NCBI RefSeq assembly: GCF_011682145.1
Contig: NZ_WHJH01000020.1
Span: 39,260-103,259 of the forward strand
DNA: 64,000 nt
Source of the DNA: Massilia mucilaginosa
Lineage (GTDB): Bacteria > Pseudomonadota > Gammaproteobacteria > Burkholderiales > Burkholderiaceae_D
Direction of reading: 5' to 3'
Under the pieces are notes generated by a model that made no database searches, had not been told where the DNA came from, and worked only from the letters and a program-made list of their open reading frames with translations. A program made the position numbers and the translations under genes. Positions 36,616 through 48,100 of this stretch are shown one piece after another (the first letter of the stretch is position 1; the number at the start of each line of letters is the position of its first letter).

Positions 36616-38088
36616 ATGAACAAGCAATGGACGAGTGTGATGACAAGCGTGATGGGTTCGACCCTGACACTGACCGTACTCGCAGCCGTGATCAGCGGCT
36701 GCACAATGATGCCCAAGTACCAGCAGCCGGTAAGCCCGGTCGCTGCGGCTTGGCCTACCGGCACGGCGACTCCGGCGCAGGGCGCCCAGGGTACGCCTGC
36801 GGCGGAGATCGCCTGGCGCGATTACTTCGCCGACGAGCGCCTGAAAAAACTGATCGCCCTGGCCCTGGCCAACAACCGCGATCTGCGCGTATCGGCGCTC
36901 AATATCGACAAGGCGCGCGCCCAGTACCGCATCGAGCGCGCCGCGCTGCTGCCGTCGGTGGCGCTGGGCGCCAGCCAGAACGCCCAGCGTTCGGCCGATA
37001 ATCTGAGCGTGGGCGGGCAGGGCGGCGTCAGCCGGCAATACGGCGTCAACCTGGGCGTGGCCGCGTGGGAGGTCGACCTGTTCGGGCGCGTGCGCAGCCT
37101 GTCGGAAGTGGCGCTGCAAACCTACCTGGGCACCGAGGAAGCGCGCGCCAGCGTGCAGATTGCGCTGGTGGCCGAGGTGGCCAGCGCCTACCTGACCCTG
37201 ATGGCCGACCAGGAACGGCTGGCCCTGGCGCGCCAGACCTTGTCGAGCCAGCAGCGTTCGCTCGAACTGAGCGAGAGCCGGGTCAAGGCCGGCGCCGCGG
37301 CCGGGCTGGACCTGTACCAGGCGCGCACCACCGTGGAAACGGCGCGCGCCGATGCGGCCGCCTACTCGGCGCAGGTGGCGCAGGACCGGAACGCGCTGAC
37401 CCTGCTGGCCGGTGCCGCCATCCCGGTAGAGCTGCTGCCGCCGTCCGGCCTGACCGGCGTGACCGCGCTGCTTGAGGTCGGCGCCGGCTTGCCGTCCGAC
37501 TTGCTGTACCGCCGGCCGGACGTGCTGGCCGCCGAACGCACCCTGCAAGCGAGTAACGCCAATATCGGCGCGGCGCGCGCGGCGTTTTTCCCGCGCATTA
37601 CCCTGACCGGGCAGGCCGGCAGCGCCAGCAACAGCCTGTCGGGCCTGTTCGACAGCGGCTCGGGCGCGTGGAGTTTTGCGCCCTCGATCAGCCTGCCGAT
37701 CTTCAATGGCGGCGCCAACCGCGCCAACCTGGAAGTGGCCAAGGTCAGCCGCGACATCGGGGTGGCGCAGTACGAGAAAACCATCCAGGTGGCGTTTCGC
37801 GAAGTGGCCGATGCGCTGGCCCAGCGCGGCACGGTCGACGAGCGCCTGAACGCCCAGCAGCAACTGGTGGAAGCGTCCGACAAGAGCTACCGCATCTACG
37901 AGGCGCGCTATAAAAACGGCGCCGATACCTTCCAGAATGCGTTGATCGCCCAGCGCGCGCTGTATGCGGCGCAGCAGGGCCTGATTTCGGTCAGACTGGC
38001 CGAGCAGACCAGCCGGGTCACCTTGTACAAGGTGCTTGGCGGCGGCTGGCAGGCAAGCGATGGCGCGACGGTGGCGACGAAGGGTTAG
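36616..38088 (+). CDS. RND outer-membrane factor lipoprotein (OprM/NodT type)
   Basis: A 490-residue outer-membrane efflux protein beginning one base after the pump stop. The lipobox is V-I-S-G-C. Two OEP repeats give the TolC-like barrel and helical tunnel; recognisable segments are W-R-D-Y-F-A-D-E-R-L-K-K-L-I near residue 57, R-R-P-D-V-L-A-A-E in the second repeat and the late Y-K-N-G-A-D-T-F-Q-N. It completes the adaptor-pump-channel operon, whose end is marked by a strong terminator. Confidence 0.95.
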   Translation: MNKQWTSVMTSVMGSTLTLTVLAAVISGCTMMPKYQQPVSPVAAAWPTGTATPAQGAQGTPAAEIAWRDYFADERLKKLIALALANNRDLRVSALNIDKARAQYRIERAALLPSVALGASQNAQRSADNLSVGGQGGVSRQYGVNLGVAAWEVDLFGRVRSLSEVALQTYLGTEEARASVQIALVAEVASAYLTLMADQERLALARQTLSSQQRSLELSESRVKAGAAAGLDLYQARTTVETARADAAAYSAQVAQDRNALTLLAGAAIPVELLPPSGLTGVTALLEVGAGLPSDLLYRRPDVLAAERTLQASNANIGAARAAFFPRITLTGQAGSASNSLSGLFDSGSGAWSFAPSISLPIFNGGANRANLEVAKVSRDIGVAQYEKTIQVAFREVADALAQRGTVDERLNAQQQLVEASDKSYRIYEARYKNGADTFQNALIAQRALYAAQQGLISVRLAEQTSRVTLYKVLGGGWQASDGATVATKG

Positions 38089-38121
38089 TTCAGTTTTCAC
38101 GTTAGTGTCGTGATCGTCATC

Positions 38122-38160
38122 AATCCCGCTACAGGCGTTTGCCCGTAGCGGGATTTTCTT
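38122..38160 (+). terminator. Rho-independent terminator after the RND operon
   Basis: An 11-bp perfect stem (AATCCCGCTAC at 38122-38132 with GTAGCGGGATT at 38145-38155) and a 12-base loop, followed by a T-rich run (TTCTTTT). It is placed 33 bases after the outer-membrane factor stop and may also serve the opposing GGDEF gene. Confidence 0.85.
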
Positions 38161-38261
38161 TTGATCGAGCGCAATCGCGCGAACCTGGCCTCGATCTTTT
38201 GCTCGACGCCCGGCTTCATCGAATGCGCCGCACCGCACAGGCTGGGCCGCAGCATCCGCGT

Positions 38262-38891
38262 CTATTTGGGCGCCGCCGCCACGCAGAACTGATTGCGTCC
38301 GGCCTCCTTGGCCTGGTACAGGGCCGCATCGGCCCGGGTCGACAAGGCGCGCGCATCGTGGGCGGCGCTGTTGGTCCAGGCGATGCCGATGCTGGTCGAG
38401 ACCTGGCGCGCCATCTCGCCCACCGAAAACAGCGGCCGCATGGCCTCGACGATCTTGGCGCCGACCCTGGCGCTTTCCTCGGGCGAGCGCACGCATTCCA
38501 GAATGATGGTGAATTCGTCGCCCGCCAGGCGCGATACCGTGTCGGTCTTGCGCACGGTGCGCAGCAGGCGCCGGGCGAATTCGCGCAGCACCTCGTCGCC
38601 GCCGGCGTGGCCGAGCGTATCGTTGATCTGCTTGAAGCGGTCGATATCGAGGAACATCAGCGCCATGCCGCTGCGGTTGCGCACACTGCGGCCCAGGGCC
38701 GCTTCCAGTTCGGCTTCGTAGCTGCGCCGGTTCGGCAGGCCGGTCAGGGTGTCGGTATGGGCTAGCGTCTTCAGGTTGGCCTCGTGCCGGCGCGCCGCCG
38801 TCACGTCGGTCGAGAGCAGGTATTCCATATGCCGATCACCCGGTGAACCGTGTTGATTGGTTCCTGCCAGTTGACGTAGACGGTTCGGCAT
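38262..38891 (-). CDS. GGDEF-domain protein, 5'-truncated and probably broken
   Basis: A 209-residue frame from ATG 38891. From the Met at 38828 (M-E-Y-L-L-S-T-D-V-T) onward it reads as the normal end of a PAS/PAC domain joined to a diguanylate cyclase: D-T-L-T-G-L-P-N-R-R, F-L-D-I-D-R-F-K-Q-I-N-D, and the active loop R-L-A-G-D-E-F (AGDEF instead of GGDEF). The 21 residues before that Met look like out-of-frame translation, because the expected PAS end is in another frame directly upstream (38831-38914). No ribosome binding site is seen. It is probably a decayed sensor-cyclase, though a cytoplasmic GGDEF domain could still be made. Confidence 0.7.
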   Translation of the reverse strand: MPNRLRQLAGTNQHGSPGDRHMEYLLSTDVTAARRHEANLKTLAHTDTLTGLPNRRSYEAELEAALGRSVRNRSGMALMFLDIDRFKQINDTLGHAGGDEVLREFARRLLRTVRKTDTVSRLAGDEFTIILECVRSPEESARVGAKIVEAMRPLFSVGEMARQVSTSIGIAWTNSAAHDARALSTRADAALYQAKEAGRNQFCVAAAPK

Positions 38892-38914
38892 ATCGTGGCT
38901 GACAGCGATTCACG
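38831..38914 (-). pseudogene. Frameshifted PAS-domain tail of the GGDEF gene
   Basis: On the minus strand this stretch encodes R-T-V-Y-V-N-W-Q-E-P-I-N-T-V-H-R-V-I-G, a typical PAS/PAC end. Two extra bases (38829-38830) before the in-frame M-E-Y-L-L-S-T shift it out of register with the GGDEF frame. Upstream it meets a stop (38915-38917) and no further PAS sequence is visible, so the 5' part has been lost. Confidence 0.5.
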
Positions 38915-39199
38915 CTACATACCAGGTCGCAATCGCTGAACCCCTGCTCGAAGCCGCATGCCGGCCGCGACGTATCGATACAAAGTCAGAAATTTCCTAA
39001 AAAGTCCTAAACTTTCGCGCCATTCCTCAGATGTATTGGTAGAAGCGGTGTGTTGAGCCGTAAGTCGAATGCTTGTCAATACGTGCCATAGCGGGCAACG
39101 AAGCCGCCGATTGATTTGTTGGCAATGCAAACGACCACCTCCGTCCAAAATTTTCGGCTATCCGGTGATGGCCATCCAAACGCAAGGTATACATCTAAT
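38892..39199. other. Divergent gap between GGDEF remnant and giant RHS gene
   Basis: About 300 bases with lower G+C than either side. It holds the frameshifted PAS tail at its left edge. No convincing promoter, terminator or repeat was found. A 77-codon minus-strand frame (38915-39148) has no recognisable features. Confidence 0.5.
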
Positions 39200-42100
39200 A
39201 TGGTAGCGATCGTCAGCGGCAACACTCTGGGTTTGAGCCTTACCTCACTGTCGACCCTGGGCCAAAACGGCAGCAGCGGGTCCTCCGCACTCGGCCGCAA
39301 TGGCCAGCAGGTGTATGTGAACAGTGCCAACGGCAACCTGGTGTTGCAGAACCGTGACGATCGCCTGATGGGGCAGGGGCTGGACGCTACCGTCGTGCGC
39401 AGCTATAACAGCCAAGGCAATTTTCAGGGGGAAGGCAGCGCCGATAACTGGCGTATCGGGTTCTACCGCAGCGTAGGCAACGTGACCGGGACCTTCAACA
39501 CGGATGGCGCGATCACGCGCACCGATGGCGATGGCGCTCAGACGGTATATCTGTACGACGGCAACCTGAAAGCCTACGTCCATCGCGAAGGTGCGGGCGC
39601 GTACGACCTGCTCAAATACGACGAAACCAGCAAGCGGCTTACCTGGATCGATGGGGATACCAGGGCGGTCGAGACCTATGACTGGACATCCGGCAAGGGC
39701 AAGATGATCCGCCAGGCCGACCGCAGCGGCAATTTCATCGATTTCACGTACGACGGCGAGCGCCTGGTCGCGGTGACCGACCAGGATGGCGAGAAAATGG
39801 TGCTCGACTATGCCGATGGCAAGCTGCGCCAGATTCATACCGAAGCTCGCGGCGGCGCGATCCAGACCCGCACTCGCTACAGTTACGATGCCCTTGGGCG
39901 CTTGAGCAGCGTGACGGTCGACCTGAGCCCGGAAGACAACAGCATCGCCGACGGCCGCAGCTACGTCACCACCTATGGCTACGATGGCGACAGCAAGCGC
40001 CTCGCCAGCGTCCTCGAGAGCGACGGCACCCACGCGAGCTTCACTTACAAGCAGGTTGGCGCGAGCTGGCAGATCGCCAGCATGAGCCAGACGGTCGATG
40101 GCCTAGCGCGCACCACGCGCTTCGATTACGCCGACCTGAACAATGCCTTGCCCGCCAGTGCGCAGGTCGATGAAAGCAAGCTCGATACGATCGGCGACAA
40201 GGTGATCGGCACCAGCGCGCCGCTCGATCCGTCGCGCCTGACGACCAGCGAGACGGTTGTCACGAACAACAATGCCAGCATCGATAACGGCAAGCTGGTG
40301 ACAATCGATACGCTGACCGAGCCGCGCAGCGCCAGCATCCTCACCGACCGCCTCTCCACCAGCGAAACGCCGACCAGCGCCGGCTACGCGTCGCTCAAGC
40401 AGGCGAGCCTGACGAGCATGGAAGCGCTGATCGCCGATCACCAGGCCGCGCTCGATACCTCGGCGCTCGATCTCAGGGAAGCGCAAGGCGACACCAACAG
40501 CCTGGCGCTCGATGCCGCCAAGCTGTCGACCACGACCACCCAGGTCGACCGGCGTAGCGCCGCCCTGGTCAGCTCCGCGCTGACGACCCAGAGCCCGGCC
40601 ACCTATCTGGTAAAGGCCGGCGACACCTGGGCCAGCCTGTCGAGCCGCCTGTACGGCAGCGCCTACCCCGAGGCGGCGCTTGCGCTGCAGGCGGCGATGG
40701 GCAACGCGACCCTGAGCGCAGGCGCGACCCTGTCCGCTCTCCCCTCGACGCTCGGCTATGACGTCAAGACAACGCAGACGGTAGCGCCGTACTACCGCAT
40801 CGTGCTGGGCGACAGCTGGAGCGCGATCACCCAGAAGCTGTACGGCACCAGCGATGCCGATGCGGTCGCGGCTCTGCGTGCGGCCATGGGCAACCCGACT
40901 TTGCTGACCGATGCCACCTTGGGCAAGCTGCCGGCAACGCTCGATTACCAGGTGACAGTGGCGGTACCGGCCTACTACCGGATCCGCAGCGGCGATACCT
41001 GGATCCGCATTGCGCAGAGGCTGTATGGCACCAGCGCGCCGGAAGCGGGGGCCGCGCTGCGGGCTCTGCTGGGAGATCCGGCGTTGATGCCGGGCACCAA
41101 GCTGCCCGGCTTGCCGTCCAGCCTGGCCTACACCACAACCACCGTGGCGGTGACGCCGTATTACCGCATCCAGAGCGGCGACACCTGGGCCAGCATCTTT
41201 GCCGCCTTGTATGGCAGGACCGAAGCCGAAGGCGCCAAGGCCTTGCAGTCGGCCATGGGCAATGTGGCGCTGGTTCCCGGAGCCAAGCTAGAATCGCTTC
41301 CGGGCGGAATCAATTACACGATCGGTGCGGTAACGGTACCTGCCTACTACCGTATTCCTCAAGGAGCGACGTGGTTCTCCATCGCGACCTTGCTTTACAA
41401 CACAAATGAGCCGGCGAGCGGCGATGCCTTGCGCCTCGCATTGGGCAATCCGGAACTGGTGCCGGGCGCCAAGCTGACCGGTCTGCCGGCCAAGCTCGCT
41501 TTCGACGTCATCACGCCGGTCGCGCCATATTACGTGGTGCGCAGCGGCGATACCTGGAGCAGCATTGTGCTGGCGCTGTACCGTAGCGACGATGCGGGTC
41601 TGGTCCAACGCGTCAAGGCAGGCTACGCGGCCGATGCACTCACGCCGGGCAAGACGCTGCGCAATCTGCCGTCGACCGTCAATTACAGTACCACTACCAC
41701 TGTCAAGCTCGACGCCACCTACGTGGTCAAGGCAGGCGATACCTGGGCCGCCATCGCGCTGTCCCTGTTCGGCACGGACGACCGCAACGCCGTTGCCGCC
41801 TTGCGCGGCGCGCTCGGCAATCCGGTGCTTGCCGCGGGAGTCAAGCTGGCCGGTGTGCCCGCCACCCTGCATTACGACGTTACCGCCACCGGGGTGCCGG
41901 TGGCACCCTACTACCGCGTGCGCGAAGGCGATACCTGGGCCAGCGTCACGGCGGCCCTGTACGGCACCAGCGATGCCGGCGCCGCCGAGGCGCTGCGTAC
42001 TCTCCTCGGTGGCCAGGTGCTGCTGGCAGGTGCCCAGCTCGCCAATGTTCCGGCGATCTTGCACTATGCCCAGGCGCCGGCCTCGGGTGCGCAAACCCGC

Positions 42101-45100
42101 ATTACAGATGCGCTCGGTAACGTCACGACCATCACCAGCGACAGCGCTGGCCGACTGGTCGCGGCCGATGGCCCGGCCGTCGGCGGCGTCTCGAGCGGCG
42201 TGCGGTTTACCTACGACGCCAGCGGCAGTGTGAGTTCGCGGACAGATGGCGCGGGCAACGTCAGCCGCTACGAATACGACGCGCGCGGCAATCTGATCAA
42301 AACTTACGACGAGCTCGGTAATCTTTTCAACCATTACTTCAGCGAGAACAATCTGCTGATCAAGGAAACGGCATCGTGGAGTGGCGCGAGCTCAAATTCC
42401 AATCGTGAAACCTCTTATGCGCACGACAGCGCGGGACGCCTGCGCTTCACCCGGAGCCCGGACGGCAGGGTCACCGAGTTTCGTTACGATGGCTTCGGCA
42501 ACCGCACCAGCGTGATCGACTACAGCGTCGATTTGTTCAGCGGCGCCAATAACGAAGCGGCTTTCATGAGCTGGGCTGCGGGCATCGCCGACAAGTCGCG
42601 CAGCCAGCGTACCGATATCAGCTACGATTTCCGCAGCCAAGTCAGCAAGACGATCGCCTGGAGAGCGCTCGACAGCAGCGGTGCCGGAGTTGCTGATGGC
42701 TTTCAGCAAGTCACGCAGATGGTGTACGACCAGCGCGGGCAACTGCTGCAAAGCATCAGCGTCGCCGGCCTGGTGACCAGCTATGCCTACGATGGCCTGG
42801 GCCGCACGCTCAACGTCCACGACAATGCCGGTATGGCGGCGATCAATGTCTATGACGATGCTGGCAATGCCGTGCGCACCACCCTCAGCAGCGGCATGGT
42901 CAGCACCACGGTATTCAATCGAGCCGGTGAACTGATTGCCAGGATCGACACCGGCGCAGGCGCGGCGCTGGGGGAGACCCGCTTCTGGTACGACGCCGGC
43001 GGACGCCTGCGTCTGACGCAAAACGCCAACGGCGCCAAAACCATGCTGTGGTACGACGGCGCCGGGAACCAGATCGCCGATCTCGATTCCAGTGGAGCCT
43101 TGCGCGAGTATCGTTACGATCTCGGCGGGCGCCGTACCCAGAGCATCGCCTATGCCGCCCGGGTCGATGCCGGCGTCGCCATGAGCGCATCGCGCGATCT
43201 GAGCGTGGCCGCCAATGCCGCCTCTCTGCATAGCTTGCTGGGCTTGGGTCTGGACGGATTGCGTCCGGGCGCCACAGCGCAGGACGCCAGGACCTGGAGT
43301 ATCTACGACGCCGCGGGGCGCCCGGCATGGCAGGTCGATGCGCTCGGCTATGCCACCCAGACCTTGTATGACGCCACCGGCAAACAGTACGCCACCAATC
43401 GCCTGGCGACTCCGCTCGATACTGCCTTGCTGGGCGACGGCAGCGCGGTCATGCTGCGCCTGGCTGGTAGCAGCACCACCGTGCGACTGAGCGAAAGCGG
43501 CGTCCCCGCCGGTCCGCACAGTCCGCGCACCTTCGTGGCGGTGGCCAGCGCGGCTGACGCCGCGCGCGCGCTCAGCGGCACCGTCAGTTTCTTCGCCGAC
43601 GGCATGTTGTTAGGCAGTGCGGCCCTGGTCAACAATACCGCCAGTTTCACCACCGGCAGCATGCTGGCCGGGCACCACCAGATCACGGCCGTGTACTCGG
43701 GCGACGCCGCCAACGTCGGCAGCAATTCGAACGAGATCGGCGCCGACGTGCTGCCGGGCGCGCCGAGCGCGGTCACCCTGGCGCTCGATCTGGCCAAGCC
43801 CGTGGTCGGCTCCGCCGCCACCCTGCGCGCCAGCGTCAGTGGGGTCAATCCGTCCGGCATGGTGGCCTTCTACAACGGCACGAGCCTGCTCGGCCATGCG
43901 TCGGTCGTCAATGGCGTGGCCACCCTGGCCTTGCCGTCGCTGCCGCTCGGCGCCAACCGCCTGAGCGTGGCCTACCTGGGCGACGATGTGAACGCCGCCA
44001 GCACCTCGGTGGTACTGGAACAGGCGGTCGCGATCGCGCCGACCTCGGTCGTGCTGAGCGCGTCGGACCTGCACCCGAGCACCGGCGATCAAGTCACGCT
44101 CAGCGCGACGGTGCAGGCTTACCGCCCTGGCGGCACGGTCAGCTTCTACGACCGCAACGACCAATTGCTCGGCAGCGCGATGGTCATCAATGGGGTGGCG
44201 ACCCTGGTGGTGCTCAACCTGGCCACCGGCACCGCTGAACTGAAAGCCGTGTACTCGGGCGACCCGAACAATGCGGGGAGCACCTCAGCAGTGTTGTCCG
44301 CGCCGGTCGCCGGCGCGCTGAGCCAGACCACCCTGTTTGCCAACACCACCACCAGCGGGACCGCCACGGCGCTCAGCCTGGTCGCGGAAGTGCGCGGCTT
44401 CAGTCCGACCGGCCAGGTCAGTTTTTTCGATGCGAACAATGTGCTGCTTGGCCGCGCGACCGTGGTGCAGGGCTTGGCCACCTTGTATCTGGTTAATCCG
44501 ACAGTCACCGGCGAGCAGGTGCTGGCGGTGTATGCGGGCGATGCCAACAATGCCGACAGCGTCGCGCGCGTATTCCCGTACCCGCGCCAGGCTGCGGTTC
44601 TGACGCTCACCAGTGCCACCAAGGAAATGACCGCGTTTGGCGAAGCCGAGATTATCTACACCCTGGCGGCGGTCAATCCGGGCGGTACGGTCTCGCTGAT
44701 CGATGCGCAGGGGCGCTTGATCCGCCAGGTGCCGGCGGCGAAATCGATTACGTTCAACATCAAGAATTATCCTCTGCCAGCTGGCGCCAATACCTTGACC
44801 GTGCTGTACTCGGGGGACGCCACGAATACGGCCGCAGCGTCGCAAATGGCGCTCAAGGTATCGCCAGCCAATAGCACCACGGTACTGACACTCAACAACA
44901 TTACAGACGGGAAGGCGTTGACAGGCCAGACCGTGGTACTGACGACGAAAGTGACCGGCAATCCCGGCGTTACGCCAAGCGGCGAGGTCGAGTTTGTCGA
45001 ATCGGCCACCGGCAAGATCATCGGCACGGTCAAGCTGGTCAATGGCGTGGCCTCGATGGGCGCGCAATTCGACTCCTATGCGAGCACCAAGTCGATCGGG

Positions 45101-48100
45101 GCGCGCTACAAAGGCGACCAGCATTACGCCGCTTCGACGCACAGCGGCAATCTGAACGTCCAGCAGGCACCGGCCTCGATTCCGGTCGCCCAGATCACGG
45201 CCAGTGCCGCCACGGTTGCCCAGGGGGCGAGCCTGACTCTGACTGCCAGGATCGGCACTGCCGACGGCCTGAACAAGCCGGAACTGCTCAATGGTAACGT
45301 GTATTTTTATAGCGGCAAGACCTACCTGGGTTATGCCAGTACGGTGGTGGGGGTGGCCACGCTGGCCACCAGTCTGGCCAGCGTGGGCGTGACGCCGGTG
45401 CAAGCGGTCTTCGTTCGCTCCAGCCCGTACTCCGGGCAGGTGGACAATCAGGCTGCGACCAATACGGTGGCCGTCAACGTCACTGCGGTGAGCAATCCGC
45501 CTGCCATCAAGCAGGGCAAGCCGAGCAAGACCGTGCTCTTGCTGGAGCGCGGCAGCGTCGAGACGAACCTTGCCGGCACCGACCAGCCATTGACCCTGCA
45601 CGTGAAGGTCAGCGGCGAGGGCGTCCAGTACGGTACTGTGTCCTTCTATAGCGGCAGCCAGCTGATCGGCGTGGCCGACTACCGCTCCGGCGACGCCTAT
45701 CTTCAATTGGGCAAACTGCCGGTGGGAGACTATGCCTTCAGCGCAGTCTACTCCGGCTACGGCGAGGCAGGCCAGAGCGAGTCGGTCGCACACGGCGTGA
45801 CCGTGCGCGCCGCTGCCAGCACCACCTTGCTGAGCGCACAGCCTTTGCCGGGCGCATCCAAGGACCGCTACGCCCTGATCGCCCAAGTGACCGGCACCTT
45901 GCTTACCACCGGCATCGTTAAGTTCTATAACGGCAACACATTGGTCGGGCAGGCTGCGCTGGTCAATGGTGTCGCCAGGCTCGACGCAACCCTGGCCGGC
46001 GGTCCTGCCAGCCTGCGCGCGGAGTATGCCGGCGACGCCGCCAGTGCCGCCAGCGTCGCGGACAACCTGGGCGCGCTGGTGTTCAACGATTCCGTCACGG
46101 TCGATCTGAGCTCCGCCGCCGCCGCGAGCGTCGTGGGCGCACCGCTGCGGCTCAGCGCCCGGGTGAACGGTTCCACCCCGCACGGCACGGTCAATTTCTT
46201 CGATGGCGAGCTGTTGCTCGGCAGCGCAAATGTGATCAATGGCCTTGCAACTTTGCAAGTCGACAATGTGCAGGTCGGCGCGCGCCGCTTGACAGCCCTA
46301 TATTGCGGGGACGTCAACAATCGCCAGGCCGCCTCCGCCGTCCTGGCGCAGTCGGTCACCCGTCCCGCCAGCGGCATGGTGCTGATCTCGAACGGCGGCC
46401 AGGGCAACATTGCCTCGCCTTTGCGCCTGAACGTGACCATGGCAGAGCCAGGCGCTACCGGTACGGTCAAGTTCATGAGCGGTAATCTGCTGATCGGAAC
46501 CGCCAGCCTGGTCGACGGACAGGCATGGCTCAGCCTCGATCGCCTGGTGGCCAGCAGCGCCGATGTGCGCGCCGTGTACGACGGCGACGGCAAGGCTGCG
46601 GCCAGTGTCTCCGCGACCGTCGCACTGAATTTACTTGCGGTCAACACCAGCATCAGCATGAGTGCCACGCCGGCCACCACCTATGGCGACCCGCTGACCG
46701 TGCGAGTCGCGGTCAGCGGCAATCAGCCTGGCGGCATGGTGGTCTTTTCCTTCTCGGGAGGTCGCTACGAATTCTACAAGCTAATACCGGTACCGGTGGT
46801 CGACGGCGTCGCGACCCTGGTGGTGCCGCTTGCGCTGATTCCCGACAGCTACACGATTCGCGCAAGTTACCTGGGCGACGGCTTTAACACCCCGGCGGTG
46901 TCGCCGGCCATCATCCACACGGTGTCGCCCGGCCAGGCGAGCTTGCTGGTCAATGCCGCGCAGACCACAGTCTCAAACGGTAACAATACCATCCTCTCGG
47001 CCCAGGTCACGCCGAACGGCAATGCGGCCCTCGCCGGCAAGGTGGAGTGGTACGAAGGCACTACCTTGATCGGCACGAGCGAACTCGGCGTCGATGGTTC
47101 GGCGCGCCTGCTTACCCGCTTGTCTGCCGGCGCCCACAGCATCAGCGCGCGCTATGCCAGCGACTCTTACCATGGCCTACCGGCCACGCCGGTGGCGTTC
47201 AATGTTGTGGTTCCGCCCCAGCTCCAGGCCACCACCCTGGCGATGGCGCCAAGCGGCGGGACGCTTAACGCCAATGGCAGTGGCAGCATCACACTCACTG
47301 CAACGGTCGCCGGCGGCAGCAACCCTTCCGGCGTCGTCAGCTTCATGCTTGGCAACAGCTTGCGCACGCTGGGGACGGCCAAGGTACTCAATGGCGTGGC
47401 AACCCTGGTTCTGTCGGGCAACGACATAGGCAAGGCGACCGGCTACGTCAGCCTGAGCTATTCGGGCGATGCCGCCAACGCGCCTTCGGTCCAAGCTAAT
47501 GGACCGTACATTAATGCCGACGGCGTGCGTGCCTCCGATACCCGGCCGGTGAGCTTGCCGGTGCTGAGCACCTCGACGCTGGCGACGCCCTTCGGCAATC
47601 GTCTGATCATCCGTGCCAGGATCGGCGATCCAGCCGCGTCGGGTACCATCAGCTTTTTCGACAAGCAAGTCCTGCTCGGCAGTGCACGAGTCGTCAATGG
47701 TGTCGCCGAGTTGAGCGTGCCGGTGCCGAACAGTCGCCTGGCAAGCTTGTCCGCCAGTTACTCCGGCGACGCGCTGCATGCGCCATCGAGCGGCGAAGCG
47801 CTGGCAACGCAGGCGCCGTATGCCGACGCCGAGGTGCTGCTGAGCGCGCCTGAAAATTTCGTCAGCGGCGGGCAGCTTTCGATCAAATTCACCGTCCACG
47901 GCGCGTACCGTACCGGCTGGGTCGAAATGTTCTGCGACGGCGTCAACGTCGGACGCTCGTTCTCCTCCGGTGGCTTTGGCACATTCACGTGGAGCACTCC
48001 GGTCATGACCTCGGGCCCACATCGGTTCGAAGCCCAGTTCGTGGCCGAAAACGACCTGGCCAGAAGCGCCAGCAATACAGTGGTGATGGTGCGGGCTGCG

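Noticed and set aside
39125..39199. A 25-codon N-terminal extension of the giant protein from ATG 39125
   Set aside because: Its codons lack the third-position G/C bias of the gene and there is no ribosome binding site. It is kept only as an alternative start.
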